40,760 bases of DNA from Chromera velia (lineage: Eukaryota > Sar > Chromeraceae), in NCBI GenBank assembly GCA_018398765.1, contig JAHBMJ010004317.1, positions 36,393 through 77,152 of the forward strand, read 5' to 3'. The notes below the pieces were generated by a model. It did not search any database, was not told the origin of the DNA, and saw nothing but the letters and a program-made list of their open reading frames with translations. This document shows, one piece after another, positions 11,324-22,609 of this stretch. A program made the translations under genes and the position numbers. Every line of letters starts with the position of its first letter. Within the stretch, counting starts at the first letter, position 1.

Positions 11324-12213
11324 GTTGTCCGTATCCTCTCTGACCCTCTCTCCTGACCTTCATGCTTCCTTCTGCTCTCTCTTTTGTGACACTTGTACAG
11401 CGTCTTTCTGGTGAATTTCTATACAAGAGATTGAAGAGAAAAAGAAGAGAAAGGGAGTCGGCTGAGCGTGTGTAAACCTCTGTCTCTCTCTTTCTCTCTG
11501 CCATTCCGTCTTCGATTGTGGCGTCCATGCTTCCATCGCAGCAAATGGGGCAGCATTTCTTCTCTTTCTTTCACCAGGAAAACACAGCTCAAAGCAGCTG
11601 CATGCTCTAAGTCTTCGTGACTTGTAATGAATGCACATTTGCTTGCGAGACCAGACACGGCAGCACGAGCGATACAAACCCACTGAACAGCTGCCTGCCT
11701 GTCTGCTCGCTGCTTGTGTTTTCCAACCACTTCCTTTCGTTTCCTCACCTTCCCTCCTCTCTGATGAAATGCAGAGACGAGGACTGGATTGCATGCATGC
11801 AAACATGCTCTTTTGTTATTTGGTGCATTTTGTGTCTCCCCTTTCTTTCTTCTAAGCCCACGAGCCAGGCGCACATCTTTCCTTACGGTGCTTGGGAAGC
11901 CAGAATAGATCCGCTCTGCATGAGGATTTGATTCTTGTCGGTTGACTTTCTTCGGGTGAGGGAGAGAGGAGACAGACTCGGTCCACAGACACGCGCGCAT
12001 AAAAAAGCAAAAAGGGACACTCAAACGCTGAGGGTGGGTAGATCTGGAGGAGGAAGGAAAGGCAGAATGCCCATAATTAATTGCTGATTGATCAGATCCA
12101 TTTTTTTTTTTCGTGTCTTTTTTCATTGAATGAATGACCACACTCTGTACAGGTCGCACAGAGAGAGGGGGTCTGTATCTGGGTGGGACGGGAAGAGCGT
12201 TGCAGGATACTGT

Positions 12214-12283
12214 TTTCTTTCTTTCTTTCTTTCTTTTTTTCTTTCTTTCTTTTCTTTCTTTCTTTCTTTCTTTCTTTCTTTTT
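12214..12283. repeat. (TTTC)n microsatellite
   Basis: A seventy-base TTTC array with a few T insertions. Open frames through it are repeat artefacts. Confidence 0.9.
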
Positions 12284-12427
12284 CTTCACTCCTTTCTTCC
12301 TTCCTCCATTCTGGTTTCTTTCTCTTCTTGTATTCTCACTTTATTCCGTCTTACACTTTTTCCTTGATGCCTTGATTGCTTCCCGAGTAAAGGTGCGTGT
12401 GCCCTCCCTCCTGTTGTGTGCTTCAGT

Positions 12428-12785
12428 CGATGGACCAATGCCCTGCTGGTCCAATGCTCCAACTCAGAAAGAGAACGAGCAAACATCCATGCAGAAAAAA
12501 GCAGAGGAAAGGAAGCAGGGCCTGCATGCCAGGCACGCCGATACAGTGGAGGATCAGAGTCAGGGAAGAGAATTAAGGATCGAGAGAGCAGTGTGCGGCT
12601 GGGTGTGCCTGCGCCCAGGTCAGAAGGAGATCGAATACTTCGAAGAACGTCTGCATCTCTCTTTAAATCCGCCATTCTTTCCATTTTTCTGTTTCCAAAT
12701 CCGTACATGCGGTACGTACTCGAGATTCGAGAAAAGACGGAGAAGACCGCCTTTATCGCAGTGGGATCGCCAGGTGTCCCACAGG
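12428..12785 (+). CDS. Possible isolated coding exon, strand uncertain
   Basis: After a pyrimidine-rich tract ending GTGTGCTTCAG, a plus-strand frame stays open to a donor-like CCACAG|GTAGGC. Its second half reads like protein (S-A-I-L-S-I-F-L-F-P-N-P-Y-M-R-Y-V-L-E-I). The complementary strand is also open from an ATG near 12792, so coding strand and reality are undecided. No partner exon was found on either side; the sequence to the right is AT-rich non-coding DNA. Confidence 0.2.
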
Positions 12786-12879
12786 TAGGCAAAAAAGGGA
12801 GGTAAACGTGCGTGCAGGCAGGCTTTCACTTCATTAATTGGTTGCATTGAACAACTTTTGTTGATCATACAGTGCTAGA

Positions 12880-13800
12880 GGGAGCGCTTTTCTATTTATG
12901 ACTGTCCAAGTGATTTTAAGTGAGAGTCTTCATATATATACAAGTGTTTACACCAATCTTGTCTAGAATCTTGCAGAGCTACCTAAGGTTACACTATCGA
13001 TCATTTCCAAAAAGTATTTTAAAAATATAATGTTTAATTTAAATTGTTTTGTTACTAGTTTTGTTATAGATACAGATGTGTACTTATGTGTATGTATATA
13101 TATATATATATATATATATACATACGTATACTTGATAGAATTCCATCGAATTATTTGTATGTACGATCTCTTGCATGAACATGGGCTGCTGGGAGCACGG
13201 CTCCACTTTAGCAAAGCCAACTTCATTCATTCATTCATTCATTCATTCATTCAAACATTCATGTATATGCTGGTGTATGTGTGTATAATATATATATATG
13301 AATTAATATGAATGAATGAATGAATGAATGAAGTTGGCTTTGCTATATATATATATATATATATTAGGGGGCGGGGGGGAACTGCATTTAAGATCAGTTC
13401 CTAGCACGTCCGCCTCACTCTTAATCTTCCATCCGTTCACGTATAATGAATAGACTAATACACATTTTGCATGGCGGGCACTAGTTCCTAGATTTAGAAT
13501 AGATGGGACAAACCGGAACCTTTTGACAGACTAGGCTAGGTCCGCCCATTATACACAGGGACGCGGCATGCATAACAAAAACCTCAATCATCAGTTTAAA
13601 CTTAATTAATTTCTAGATTAATTTCTTCTATTCGTTCTTTTAGACCTAACTTTTTTTCTAGTTGCTTTCTAGCTTTCTTTTAAATCAAAATAAGGACCAT
13701 TAAAGGTTTATGTTCACGATAATTTCTAGATAATTTCTATAGGATATAATTTGGGCATCAAATTTCTAGTAAAATTTTCTAGGAAATTTTGCGTATACAT
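12880..13800. other. AT-rich, CTAG-rich block
   Basis: A strongly AT-biased block containing TA microsatellites (13096-13121, 13292-13300, 13344-13365), a fold-back repeat at 13210-13344 and many TTTCTAG motifs at 13600-13790. No coding potential seen. Its composition matches the blocks near 3110-4170 and 35270-36130. Confidence 0.6.
13210..13344. mobile_element. Small fold-back element with ATTC/GAAT arms
   Basis: AGCAAAGCCAACTTCATTCA at the left pairs exactly with the reverse complement at the right end (..AAGTTGGCTTTGCT, ending 13344). The arms extend through ATTC and GAAT tetranucleotide runs to about 30 bases. The interior is TA-rich. A MITE-like or snap-back insertion is the likely nature; no flanking duplication was seen. 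Confidence 0.5.
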
Positions 13801-15039
13801 GGATCGACAGTCTCGAAAACAGACCTTTGCAGTACTTTGAAGCGTCATGTACTCTGGGAAATTTCAACCCTAGTTTCAACCCCTTGAACCCAGCGTCCCA
13901 GGGAAAGAGTATCATAACACCTTAAATACCATGCATGCATGCTCACGCTCAAGGACTCTTTCTTCAGGTATCGTGACGATGCAGACTCTCTTGCAGTCTG
14001 TACGTCAATCGATGACCCTTCATGGGGAACAATCTAAGGAACAATGGTTGTTTTAGGTACGAATGAACATGATTTCACGTCAAGGAAGGGGTTGGACAGA
14101 CAACGCAGCGCATACATGAAGGCCGTCTTTGCTTCACAACAGGACATCGATAACAAAAGGTCCAGAAACAGATCAGGAGCGAGGCAAATGCACCGACAAC
14201 TCACCCAGCTCACGTTATCATGCAAAAAGTCGATTAGAAAGAAGGGACAGAGCTAGGTACGGAGCCAGCCAGCCAGCAGTCGGCCGCAAAGGACCATTCA
14301 AGTCATCATGCAGACAAAGATTGGAAAGATCTTTCTGAATTCAGATGATACAACGCTTTTTAGATCGGCACACACACATGGAACAGGACGCATGCATGCT
14401 ACACGCGAATTAATTATTGGGATGAACCCCAGCCCGACCCGACCACCCCCAAAGAGGAAGGAAGTTGAACGTTCAACCAATCAGAGTGAAAGACCCTGTC
14501 TGCTTCCCTCGTGTTTTCTCCTTTTTGACGATGTTCTTGCATTCATTTCCTTTCCCTTCCTCTGCTCTCTTTTTGTCTCCTCAGAGTGGGCTGGCCCCTG
14601 CATGTGTTCAGTTGACAGAAACGGCAGCGGCCCCTGGCCCCCCCCAAGAGGAAAGAGCCGTAAGAGCGCGACGTTCAACGCACAGCAAGCAGCACAGACA
14701 GGCAAGAAAACATGCGTCGACAAAGGCAAGAATGCAAAGCAGCAGTCACAGGCAGGAAAAAACAAAGAACCAAAGTAACGAGACAACAAAAGGAACGAAA
14801 AAATGCGCAACGAGAGAGGGATCCTTTCATCAGTCCGCTCCTCTCCAGCACCTTTTGCGAAGAAAAGAAGAAGAAGAAAGGAAGCCACGAAGAGAAAGTG
14901 CCCTTTAAACATTCCTCCAGTCACGTTCCTTCAACCCAAAGTCAAAGAACGGAAGGAGAAAGCAGGGAACGAACACAGACAGAAAAGTAGAAAGACCGAC
15001 AGAAACAAAAGAAAGACAGAGAGAGAGGGGCAAAGAGAA

Positions 15040-15230
15040 TGGCAGAAAGAAAGAAAGAAAGAAAGCAAGAAAGAAAAAAAGAAAGAAAGAAAGAACGAAC
15101 GAAAGAAAAGAAAGACAGACAGACAGACAGAAAGAAAGAAAAGAAAGAAAGAGAACGAAAACGAATGAATGAATGAATGAACGAATCAATGAATGAATGA
15201 ATGAACGAATCAATGAATGAATGAATCCGT
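15040..15230. repeat. Compound GAAA / GACA / GAAT microsatellite
   Basis: GAAA units (15040-15115) pass into four GACA units, more GAAA, then GAAT units interrupted by a repeated ACGAATCA variant at about 15181 and 15205. The nested variant spacing suggests slippage duplication of a 24-base block. Confidence 0.85.
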
Positions 15231-16732
15231 CCACATCCAATCAGGAAGACAGGCAGGAGCTTCTCTGCTCCTTTGCCCCACATTTCCGTTTGTACTCAGC
15301 AAATTGGCGCAAGCGTGCGTGCACTTTTCCTTTTCTCTGTCGGCATTTTGGCGTGTCAGATGTTCTTGCTTTCTCCGTTGCTTTCTTTCTTTCTTTCTTT
15401 CCTTTCGTGCACACACACATGCAGTGAGCAGCTCGAGAAGGAAGTCCGACCCTTTTCCCAAGAGACTTCTTTTCTTTTGATCTCCCTCGCCTGTGATTCA
15501 CGACGCTTCTCTGAAGGCCCCACCCCTTTTTCCTGCAGTCCCTGGCACAAATTACCCTCTGCTTTCATTACATGCTTGCTTCTTCTTGCCTGCCTGCCAG
15601 CCTGCCAGCCAGTTTCCACCGAAACTCCACTGCTGCCGCGAGAGGGAGGCTCTGTCCACCAGGATGACCAGAAATGGACAGGCCCCCCTGGCTTCCTCCT
15701 CCTCTCTTTGTCCTTTTTCTTCCTTCCCTCTTTCCTCGTGACCTTCTCAGAAGGCAGGGAGGGAATCGGGAATTCAAGAAGTGAACAGAGAGAGTCAGAA
15801 AGAACATGGGGGCTCCAACGACTGCAAGTGGAAGGAACAGCCACAGAAACTGCATGACCAACCAACAGGCTTCGGGACCCTCCGTCGCCAAGAGGGAGCG
15901 CAAATCATCTACCACCAGCTGTCTCCACCCACCCATCCCATCTTGTGCCTCCCACCTTGCCGTTTCTTTCCTCTTTGACCAGGTTCACTTTGCATCCACT
16001 TCCCGAACAGAGAAAGAGAGAGAGAGAAAGATAGACACACACAGAAAGGAAGGGAAGGTAGGGAGAACAAAAGAGAAAAGGAAGGCCCAAAAGAAAGAGC
16101 TAAGTAGAAAGAATGAACAAAGTCACCAGACAGACAGATAAACAGACAGACAAAAGAGGCCCATTCATTTTTTACAAACGCTGACAAAGAGAAATACTCC
16201 ATGCTGACAAGCACGGGAGGGAGGGAAGATCATGCATCGATTGAAAAACACTGGAGGTCTACAAATAAAATCAAGTGACTGGAGAAAAGTCGGTTTGCAC
16301 CTTTCCGCTATGCCGACAATTTCTCGTATCCACTGACCGACCGAAAGACGAGGCACGATCATGCACCTTAATTCCTTCTCTTACCCACCCAATCTCTACA
16401 TTGCCTCACTCAATCGGTTTTCACTTTGACCAACCAACAGCCCATCAGATCAGGGAGAAACGAGACTGACGAGAGGGAAAGAAAGAAAGAAACGGGAGGC
16501 AGATGACTGCTCAACAGATTCTTTTGATTCTCCCTCCCTCTCTGTTCTCGTTCAGCCACGCACCTGGCAGACAGCGAAGGGTCCTTCAGTCACTCATTCA
16601 CGATGTCTGAGACAAATGGAAATCATCATAAAAAGTTCTCTTCACCCGTTCATTCCTCTTAACTCTCTGCTTTATTTTCCTCAAGAAAACTTCTTTCTTT
16701 CTCTAGTATTTTCGTGCTCATTTCCAGCTTCT

Positions 16733-19700
16733 TCACTGGACTGCTCTTCGGAGTCTCACTGGTCTCTCTTTCTCCTTTTCCCTCTGCTCTTGATGTTGTA
16801 CTTCAATCAGTGCAGGCTTCGGGAGCATCACCTGTACCCCCGTCGTCATGTCTGCACCGCTATTGGCCCCGCTATACGATGTGCCCAGACGCCGTCCGGC
16901 CAGGACACCGAAGACGACCGACTGGGTGTGGGGGACAACCACGGTATTCAGGCCGTGTGCGATGTTCTCAGGGGTCACGTAGGGCAGCCCTGCCTCGAGA
17001 GCAGACACGACCGAGTTGTCAACCAACTGGGCGATGCGGTCGACGAAGTTCGCTGCAGGGAGTTAGGAACACACACACAAGCACACATGAGGGACAAAGA
17101 GATAAGGAAGGGGAATTGGGTGGATTCTGAGACAAACAAAGAGGGGAGAAAGGGGAAGGAGGGAGAATCAGCGAGGGAAGGTGGCGATGTCTGCTTTCCA
17201 AAATATGCCACAATTCGCAATTGCGGTTTCATGCTGCTCACATGTCTCTGAAGGATTCAGAGAAAAAGCCGTTGAATCAGAACGAAAAAAAGACAAATGA
17301 ATCCTGCCTCCTGTGACCTGACGCACGCACACACATACACACCCTGACGGACTGACTGACTGACCGAAGTCAGGATCGGATGAGAGACCGGGTCCGACAG
17401 ACATCATGAAAGACTCTGCAATGACACCAGAGACGCTCTCTGCGCTTTTGTGTTTTCCCACTTGGAGTGCAGTCAGACCGTGGAATTCTCTGCTCTCCTT
17501 AACGGCCTTCTTCAACAAAACCCACCCCCCTCCTCCGTTCGGTCCCCCCACCCCGGGGCCGATGAAGCCGAACAATTTCGCGAACACCCCGAGGAAATCG
17601 CCTGCAAGGAGCTGCTTGAACATGTCGAACAATCCAGAGAATCCGCCCCCCGCGAGCTGCCCCATCAGAGAGCACAGGATGGTCGAGAAGACCCCCCCGA
17701 AACCGTCAGGGTTGAACAGTCCTCCCAAAAGTCCCGTCAGACCCTGCATCAGGCCGTCACCGGCAAACCCCAAAAGCCAGCTGTACTGCGTGAAGGTCTT
17801 GTAGAGGTTGTACAGCTCATCGTCTAGCTCGGAATTTCTCAAATGGTCCCAGCCGTAATACCCCGAGGGGGAGGGCGGGATGTACCTGCAGGCAGGCAGC
17901 GCACGTAGGAGTGGAATTACAGGTCGTGGGTTCTTTCACTGCTCGATCGTGCAGTGAAAGAGGCTGAAGAGGACACACACACACAGACACACGCAGGCAA
18001 GCAAGGACACGCACAAATGGTGAAACAGGAAAATGGAGAGGGAGAGAGAGAGAGAGAGAGAGAGAGTAGACAGAGACAAACAAAGACACAGACAGACTAT
18101 ATCACACAGACAGACAGACAGACAGACAGACTGCATGTTTCTTCTTCTTCTCCCTCCTTTTCTTCATGAACACAGACAGACAGACAGACAGACAGACCAG
18201 GGTCCGAGGACGGGAGGGACGAGCCAGCTGTATGGTTCCTTGTTCCATCCGGGGCCGGGTCCGACCCCTGGCACGGGAGTGGTCGAGGCTTGTGCGTTTC
18301 TCTGAATGAGGGCAACGTCTGCCTGCTGGGATGTTCTGTTGTTGTTGGAAGAGACGGGGGATGGAGAAGAAGCCTGCAGAACGGAGACAGGGAAAGGGAG
18401 AAGGAGGGAGATGAGGAAAAGGGTGAGTTTCATTTTTTTAACTTTTGGAAGAATTCTGCGCCTCTTCTTCTGTTTACGCGGTACAGAATGTCTCATGAGG
18501 TGTCGTCATCTTTCTGTTCTTTCGCGCTGTGCTCTCTTTGCAGCTTCCGTGAGAAGACGCCATTCCCGACTCAGAGAGGGGGGAGCGGCCAGGGGGAGAA
18601 AGGGACTGTGAGAAGCTAGGAGCGTAGAGATGTTTTTTTCCCGGACAGAGACGGAGAGAGAGAGAGAGAGAGAGAGAATGTGGATTGACTGACTGACTGA
18701 CTGACCGCAGAGGCTCTTCCCCTTGAAGCAGACATCTGAAGAAGACTTGGTGCAGTTCTGAGCCCTGTCTCTCTCTCTGGCCGGACACTGAGTTCTCCCC
18801 GCAATTCCAGAAGGGCCTCTGCGTCCATTCCGATCACTTTGGAAACCGCGGAGGCAAAAAGGGAGTTGGCGGTGCTTGCGGCAAATTGGCAGTTTGGGGG
18901 GGACATAAAGGGGAGGCCGAAGGAGAAGAGGGACTTGAAGAGACCTTCAAGAAGGGCCCCCAGATTCCCCATGAAACCGTCAAAGAACGCTGTGTTCCTT
19001 AGCTCGGCAGGGGCATAACTCTCAATGCCCACAGCCACTGAGTGTACTGCGTAAACAGAGGAAGAAGGGTCCGCGAGGTCGAGGGCTTTGTCGGCAATAA
19101 AGGAACCGAAGCGTGTGAGGTTTGCAAGGAACAGAGGGAAGTTGGGATTGTTTTGCAGGGGCCCTGTCAGCAGAGAGACCAACTTCAACACTCTGTCTCC
19201 TTCTGTCTCCAGAGAGGCTGACTCGTTGTAAATCCAGCTCGCTCTCTCTGCTACTGCCTCAAACATCATGTCCTTCCCTGCAGGAGTGCCTTCTCCCGAG
19301 TAGCTGTGGAGAATGGAGGAAATTTTGGTCTCAGCTGAGGCCGCAAACACCTCCCCGCTCTGCCCGAACTTCCACCAGTCCCCCCAAGAGAAGGATTTCA
19401 GGAAATCAGAAAACGACTGAAACGAAGAATCCATGCCCAACGCCATTCCCTGAGGGGGAGTCGGGATCGTGCCGTTCTTGTCCATCAACCACTTCTTCCA
19501 ATTCTCCCACCTGTATTCAGTGCACGCAGTCAAGCAATGAAGCAAGCAGGCAGGCAGGCACATCGATATCAGACAAATGCAAATTCCCGATACTTCCACT
19601 TTTTTAAAATGCAGTGATCCGTTCCTTCTCCTCGGGTTCAGCAGAGGGAAGAAGCATTTTCTTGGAGAAGAGGTTGCGAGCGGGGCCGTGGCCGCGAAGG

Positions 19701-20125
19701 AAACGTAAAAAAGAACAAAAACAAAAACACGGACTCGTTGACGGCTTGACTGACTGACAGACTGACTCACTGACTGACCAAGGCTGTCCCTCCAAGTTTC
19801 GTGAGAAGTCGACAGAATTGCTCGAGGGGGGGGCCGACGTGGGAGCAGGGGTAGGGGCAGGGGGAGAAGGGGTTGTGGTGGTTGTGACAGGAACTGCAGA
19901 GAGACATTCGTTGGTAGGGGAGGGGGATGCAGTCATTTTCGGGTTATGCTCAACCTTTTGTTTCTCCTTTGCGGCAGAGCCTGTCTTCGGAATAGTGCAC
20001 GAGCCACGCCGTCGAAGCATTTATCTCATTCCCCCACTCTCACTGACTCAAGGCTTGCTTGGCCTCCGCTTCGCACTGGGCTTCGCTTTTTGAGTTTCTC
20101 CGGCCAACCATCGATGCCTCGCATC

Positions 20126-20171
<46 letters not shown>

Positions 20172-20976
20172 ACAATTAATTACAAATACTGCGAAATTGA
20201 TAGAGGCGGCAACAAAAGAACAAGCCCTCTCCAAAGAACGCAAAGGGATGAATTGCAGACAAAGATAAAGAGACGGGGGATTCGAGGGCCTCCTCTTTAT
20301 TTTTTTTCTTTCAACAGGAAAAAAATGTTAGGTCTACCGTCTTCCATTCCTCCTGAGCATCTCCTTCTGTTTCCAATGTACTCCTCCTTTTTCCACCCAC
20401 TCACCGGCGGCGTTTGGCGTCTTGCAGTCGGTCTTCGAGTTGCTCCCCTTGATTCGGCACACATACAGGGGACCGTCTGCCCCAAGGTTGGGGTTCACAC
20501 CACACCCAAGTTTATCTGCTCCCTTCCACACCATGGCCTTGAAGTTTTTGGTGGGCCCTCCCCCCCCGCTGGCCCAGAAGGTCTCCTGGGCATACCACAT
20601 CGCCGCCACGTCTGCAGCTGAACTCTGGCGCCTTCCCATGTTCTCCTCAGCAGGCCCGACACAAGGAGGGAGGTCCAGAGCGCCGGCAAGGGCCCACTGG
20701 CCCTGGTTCGCCCAGCCTTGGGCTGAGTTAGCAAGGCAATTATCCCACTTGAGGAAGGGGGCGTCGTGCCTGCACAGAGAGAAGCAAAACGAAATCAGGA
20801 GTCTTCAAATGTAAAAAGAGCGGCAGCGCGGAAATTGAAAATGCAAAGAACCCGACGGACATGCATCTGTATTTGTTGAAGATGACCAGCCACTCTTCTG
20901 GGCCTCTGTGGGCATGTGCCTCCCGAGAAAGAAAACAACCAGCCGCCAGGAGGAAGCTAGAGACAAGACGGAGCAT
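16733..20976 (-). CDS. Secreted CAP/SCP-domain protein with two linker-plus-domain repeats
   Basis: Exons in transcript order: 20976-20861, 20769-20405, 20125-20048, 19893-19779, 19510-18706, 18373-18198, 17885-17365 and 17052-16832, reading through to TGA at 16733 if the last GTGATG is not a donor. All eight join in matching phase, giving about 831 residues. Residues 1-22 are a signal peptide (MLRLVSSFLLAAGCFLSREAHA). Residues about 27-160 form a CAP (CRISP/antigen-5/PR-1) domain: first His in C-M-H-D-A-P, Glu in A-E-E-N-M-G, Glu in W-Y-A-Q-E, and the signature K-N-F-K-A-M-V-W-K-G-A-D-K-L-G-C-G; the usual second His is replaced. Then follow a Thr/Pro linker (P-V-T-T-T-T-T-P-S-P-P-A), a 269-residue domain with three N-glycosylation sequons, a second Pro/Ser linker and a related Gly/Phe/Leu-rich domain. 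Introns are 150-330 bases. Alternative: a separate second gene starting at ATG 18433, whose hydrophobic N-terminus could be a signal peptide or just a translated polypyrimidine tract. CAP identity is firm; the single-gene model is moderate. Confidence 0.72.
18039..18066. repeat. (GA)n microsatellite
   Basis: About fourteen GA units in the intron between exons six and seven of the CAP-protein gene. Confidence 0.85.
18108..18197. repeat. GACA arrays flanking an R1-type dispersed unit
   Basis: Two GACA arrays (18108-18131 and 18169-18197) flank a 38-base core, CATGTTTCTTCTTCTTCTCC then CTCCTTTTCTTCATGAAC. The reverse complement of this core recurs at about 30446-30479 and 30760-30797. The second array ends exactly at exon 18198 and, on the minus strand, supplies that exon's GTCTGT donor. 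Confidence 0.7.
18655..18705. repeat. (GA)n plus (GACT)n microsatellites at an intron start
   Basis: A GA array (18655-18677) is followed by GACT units (18683-18705). Read on the minus strand the latter is GTCAGTCAGTCAGTCAGTCA and forms the first bases of the intron after the exon ending at 18706. Confidence 0.8.
20128..20173. repeat. (CA)n microsatellite forming a 3' splice tract
   Basis: About twenty-two CA units. On the minus strand this is a TG repeat ending TGTGTGTGCAG, immediately before CAP-gene exon three, so the microsatellite stands where a polypyrimidine tract would normally be. Confidence 0.85.
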
Positions 20977-22609
20977 CTTGAGTCTCTGGTTGGGTGGATA
21001 TTTTGGTTGTCGTCTCACAGATACACTCTGGAGGGGCGACGTCAAACAGAATGGGAATTTTCTCCTTCTCACTTTGAGCAAGTCGCACAATCCAATCTTT
21101 CAAACGCAGGATTTACACGAGTAACCTCTTGTGGGAAGCGGTTCAGAGGGCCGTGGCATTCAGAAGGAGGGCAATCAATGGTGTTAAAGGATGTTGAAAG
21201 TAGATCAAATGGAAGGAAATTTAATCACTTTTCAGGCCGGAGACGGATTCATTTTTGTTTCACTTTTTTTTTTTGCAAAGTGGCCCCGGAAAGTCTCTCT
21301 AGTCGCACGGCCCTGGAAAGCGATTAAATTTGGATCTGACACGGGCCGGAGCCATCCATGGAACGCAGACGCGCATTTGTACGATGTATCGCCTCGGGGG
21401 GCAGCTCAGCTCTGCTGAGATCAGCCGAGAGGCCCTGAGATCGCACGCATTCGCATAACGCATTTTTTCATTTTTGAGGGGGGGATCAGTTCTGTCTCCG
21501 TCACGGTCGGTATTACCCGAATTCCAAAATATGCCCCTCAAGCAACTCGCACGGAGCCATGATTACGTATGCTTTACTTACTTTGCACATGCGTACCCCT
21601 CAAGTGTAACTTACACAGAGTTACTAGGAGTTGCACATACATTTACTATACTTACTATGGGCTAGGGAATCCCGCAAATCCGCTGGGGGGGCACTTCCTT
21701 CCCAAAACATCATCTCCGTAGCCGCTCACACGGAGCTTACACGGGATTTTTCCTTGGCGACTTTGACGCGCGGGGACCCTGGAAAGTCCATTACTATATT
21801 GCACATTCACTTTCACGGATGAGCCTTTTTTTTTTTAGCCACACGCGCGCGCGTGCACACGTTCTTTTAGACACAAACCATGCGCCCTTTGACTGGCCTC
21901 AGAAAGACCACCACCTAAAATAGTCCCGCAAACGAAAAATTAACCAAACGCTATACGGGTGAGTGCCTTAATTACGTGCGCCCGCGAAAAAGGTGAGTGC
22001 CTTAGAATTGAAATTATCCGGCTGGGGATATTTGACGGGCCATAAAATTGGTATAAATGTTTGACGGGTTATGGATTTTTGACGAGCCAGGCTATTTTGA
22101 TGGGCCACGCTATTTTGATGAGCCAGGGATATTTCACGGGCCTGGTAATCTTGACCAACTCATTTTTTTGACAAGCCAGGATATATACGACGCACGCGGT
22201 CCCGAAAAGCATAGTCTTGTCTTGTCGTATATACTTCGCGCGTGTTGCCGTGGCCCCCGCCCCATGGCAGCACACAAGACATGCCTAAGCCCCCGATGGT
22301 GTGCACCAATCAAATGTGAGCGGACCCCCTAAATGGCACTCACCCAACTGGTTGGGTGTATCCCGTATATTAATATATATAGCTCGGCAAAGCGCGATCG
22401 CGCGGCAATCAAGGCAATCAAATTTAGCTCGGAAACTGCATGAATGCCATGCGGACACAATCGATTTCGTCCAGTCTTAGAAGACACCATGCAGCTGACC
22501 AGAGCTCACCGTCCTCACGTGTAGTTTCTCTGCATCTTCTGTCACTCTGCAGCCTTAAAGTCTGTTTTTGGAGTGCTTTCAAGTGAAGTTTTCAACCTTG
22601 CGTGCTAGA
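20977..22609. other. Intergenic region between divergent CAP and Nramp genes
   Basis: No gene seen. It should contain both promoters. Composition shifts at about 21540-22450 to AT-richer DNA with a degenerate 18-21-base tandem repeat (22030-22185), an alternating GC run ACGCGCGCGCGTGC (21842-21855) and a GCGATCGCGCG palindrome-like stretch (22394-22404). Confidence 0.6.
22030..22185. repeat. Degenerate minisatellite, unit TTTGACGRGCCAGGNTAT
   Basis: About eight imperfect units of 16-29 bases, most 18, starting TTTGAC/TTTGAT/TTTCAC and carrying GGGCC or GAGCC. Because most units are a multiple of three, a plus frame gives a repetitive F-D-E-P-G-Y / F-D-G-P-R-Y peptide, but no gene context supports translation. 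Confidence 0.6.

Larger units (their letters stand above)
10716..16732. other. Long repeat-rich region without a convincing gene
   Basis: Six kilobases with no supported gene. Candidate coding scraps are 10897-11238 (plus; Cys- and acid-containing, 113 codons, no homology seen), 12428-12785 (listed separately) and 14581-14665 (plus, between an acceptor-like CTCCTCAG and a donor-like GTAAGAG). The rest is polypyrimidine or polypurine sequence, TTTC, GAAA and GAAT arrays and an AT-rich block. An assembly gap of four N lies at 10875-10878, followed by a G homopolymer. Confidence 0.5.

Noticed and set aside
15568..15936. Minus-strand frame with hydrophobic stretch (L-W-L-F-L-P-L-A-V-V-G-A-P)
   Set aside because: The hydrophobic part coincides with a polypyrimidine tract ending CACTTGCAG, and no partner exon in phase was found; it was not strong enough to list as a gene.
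20040..20042. Stop codon ending the CAP protein after A-L-S-Q
   Set aside because: A consensus donor (TTGA|gtcagt) lies just before it and joins in phase to the Thr/Pro linker after CTCTCTGCAG at 19893, so the stop is probably intronic; a short CAP-only product remains possible by intron retention.
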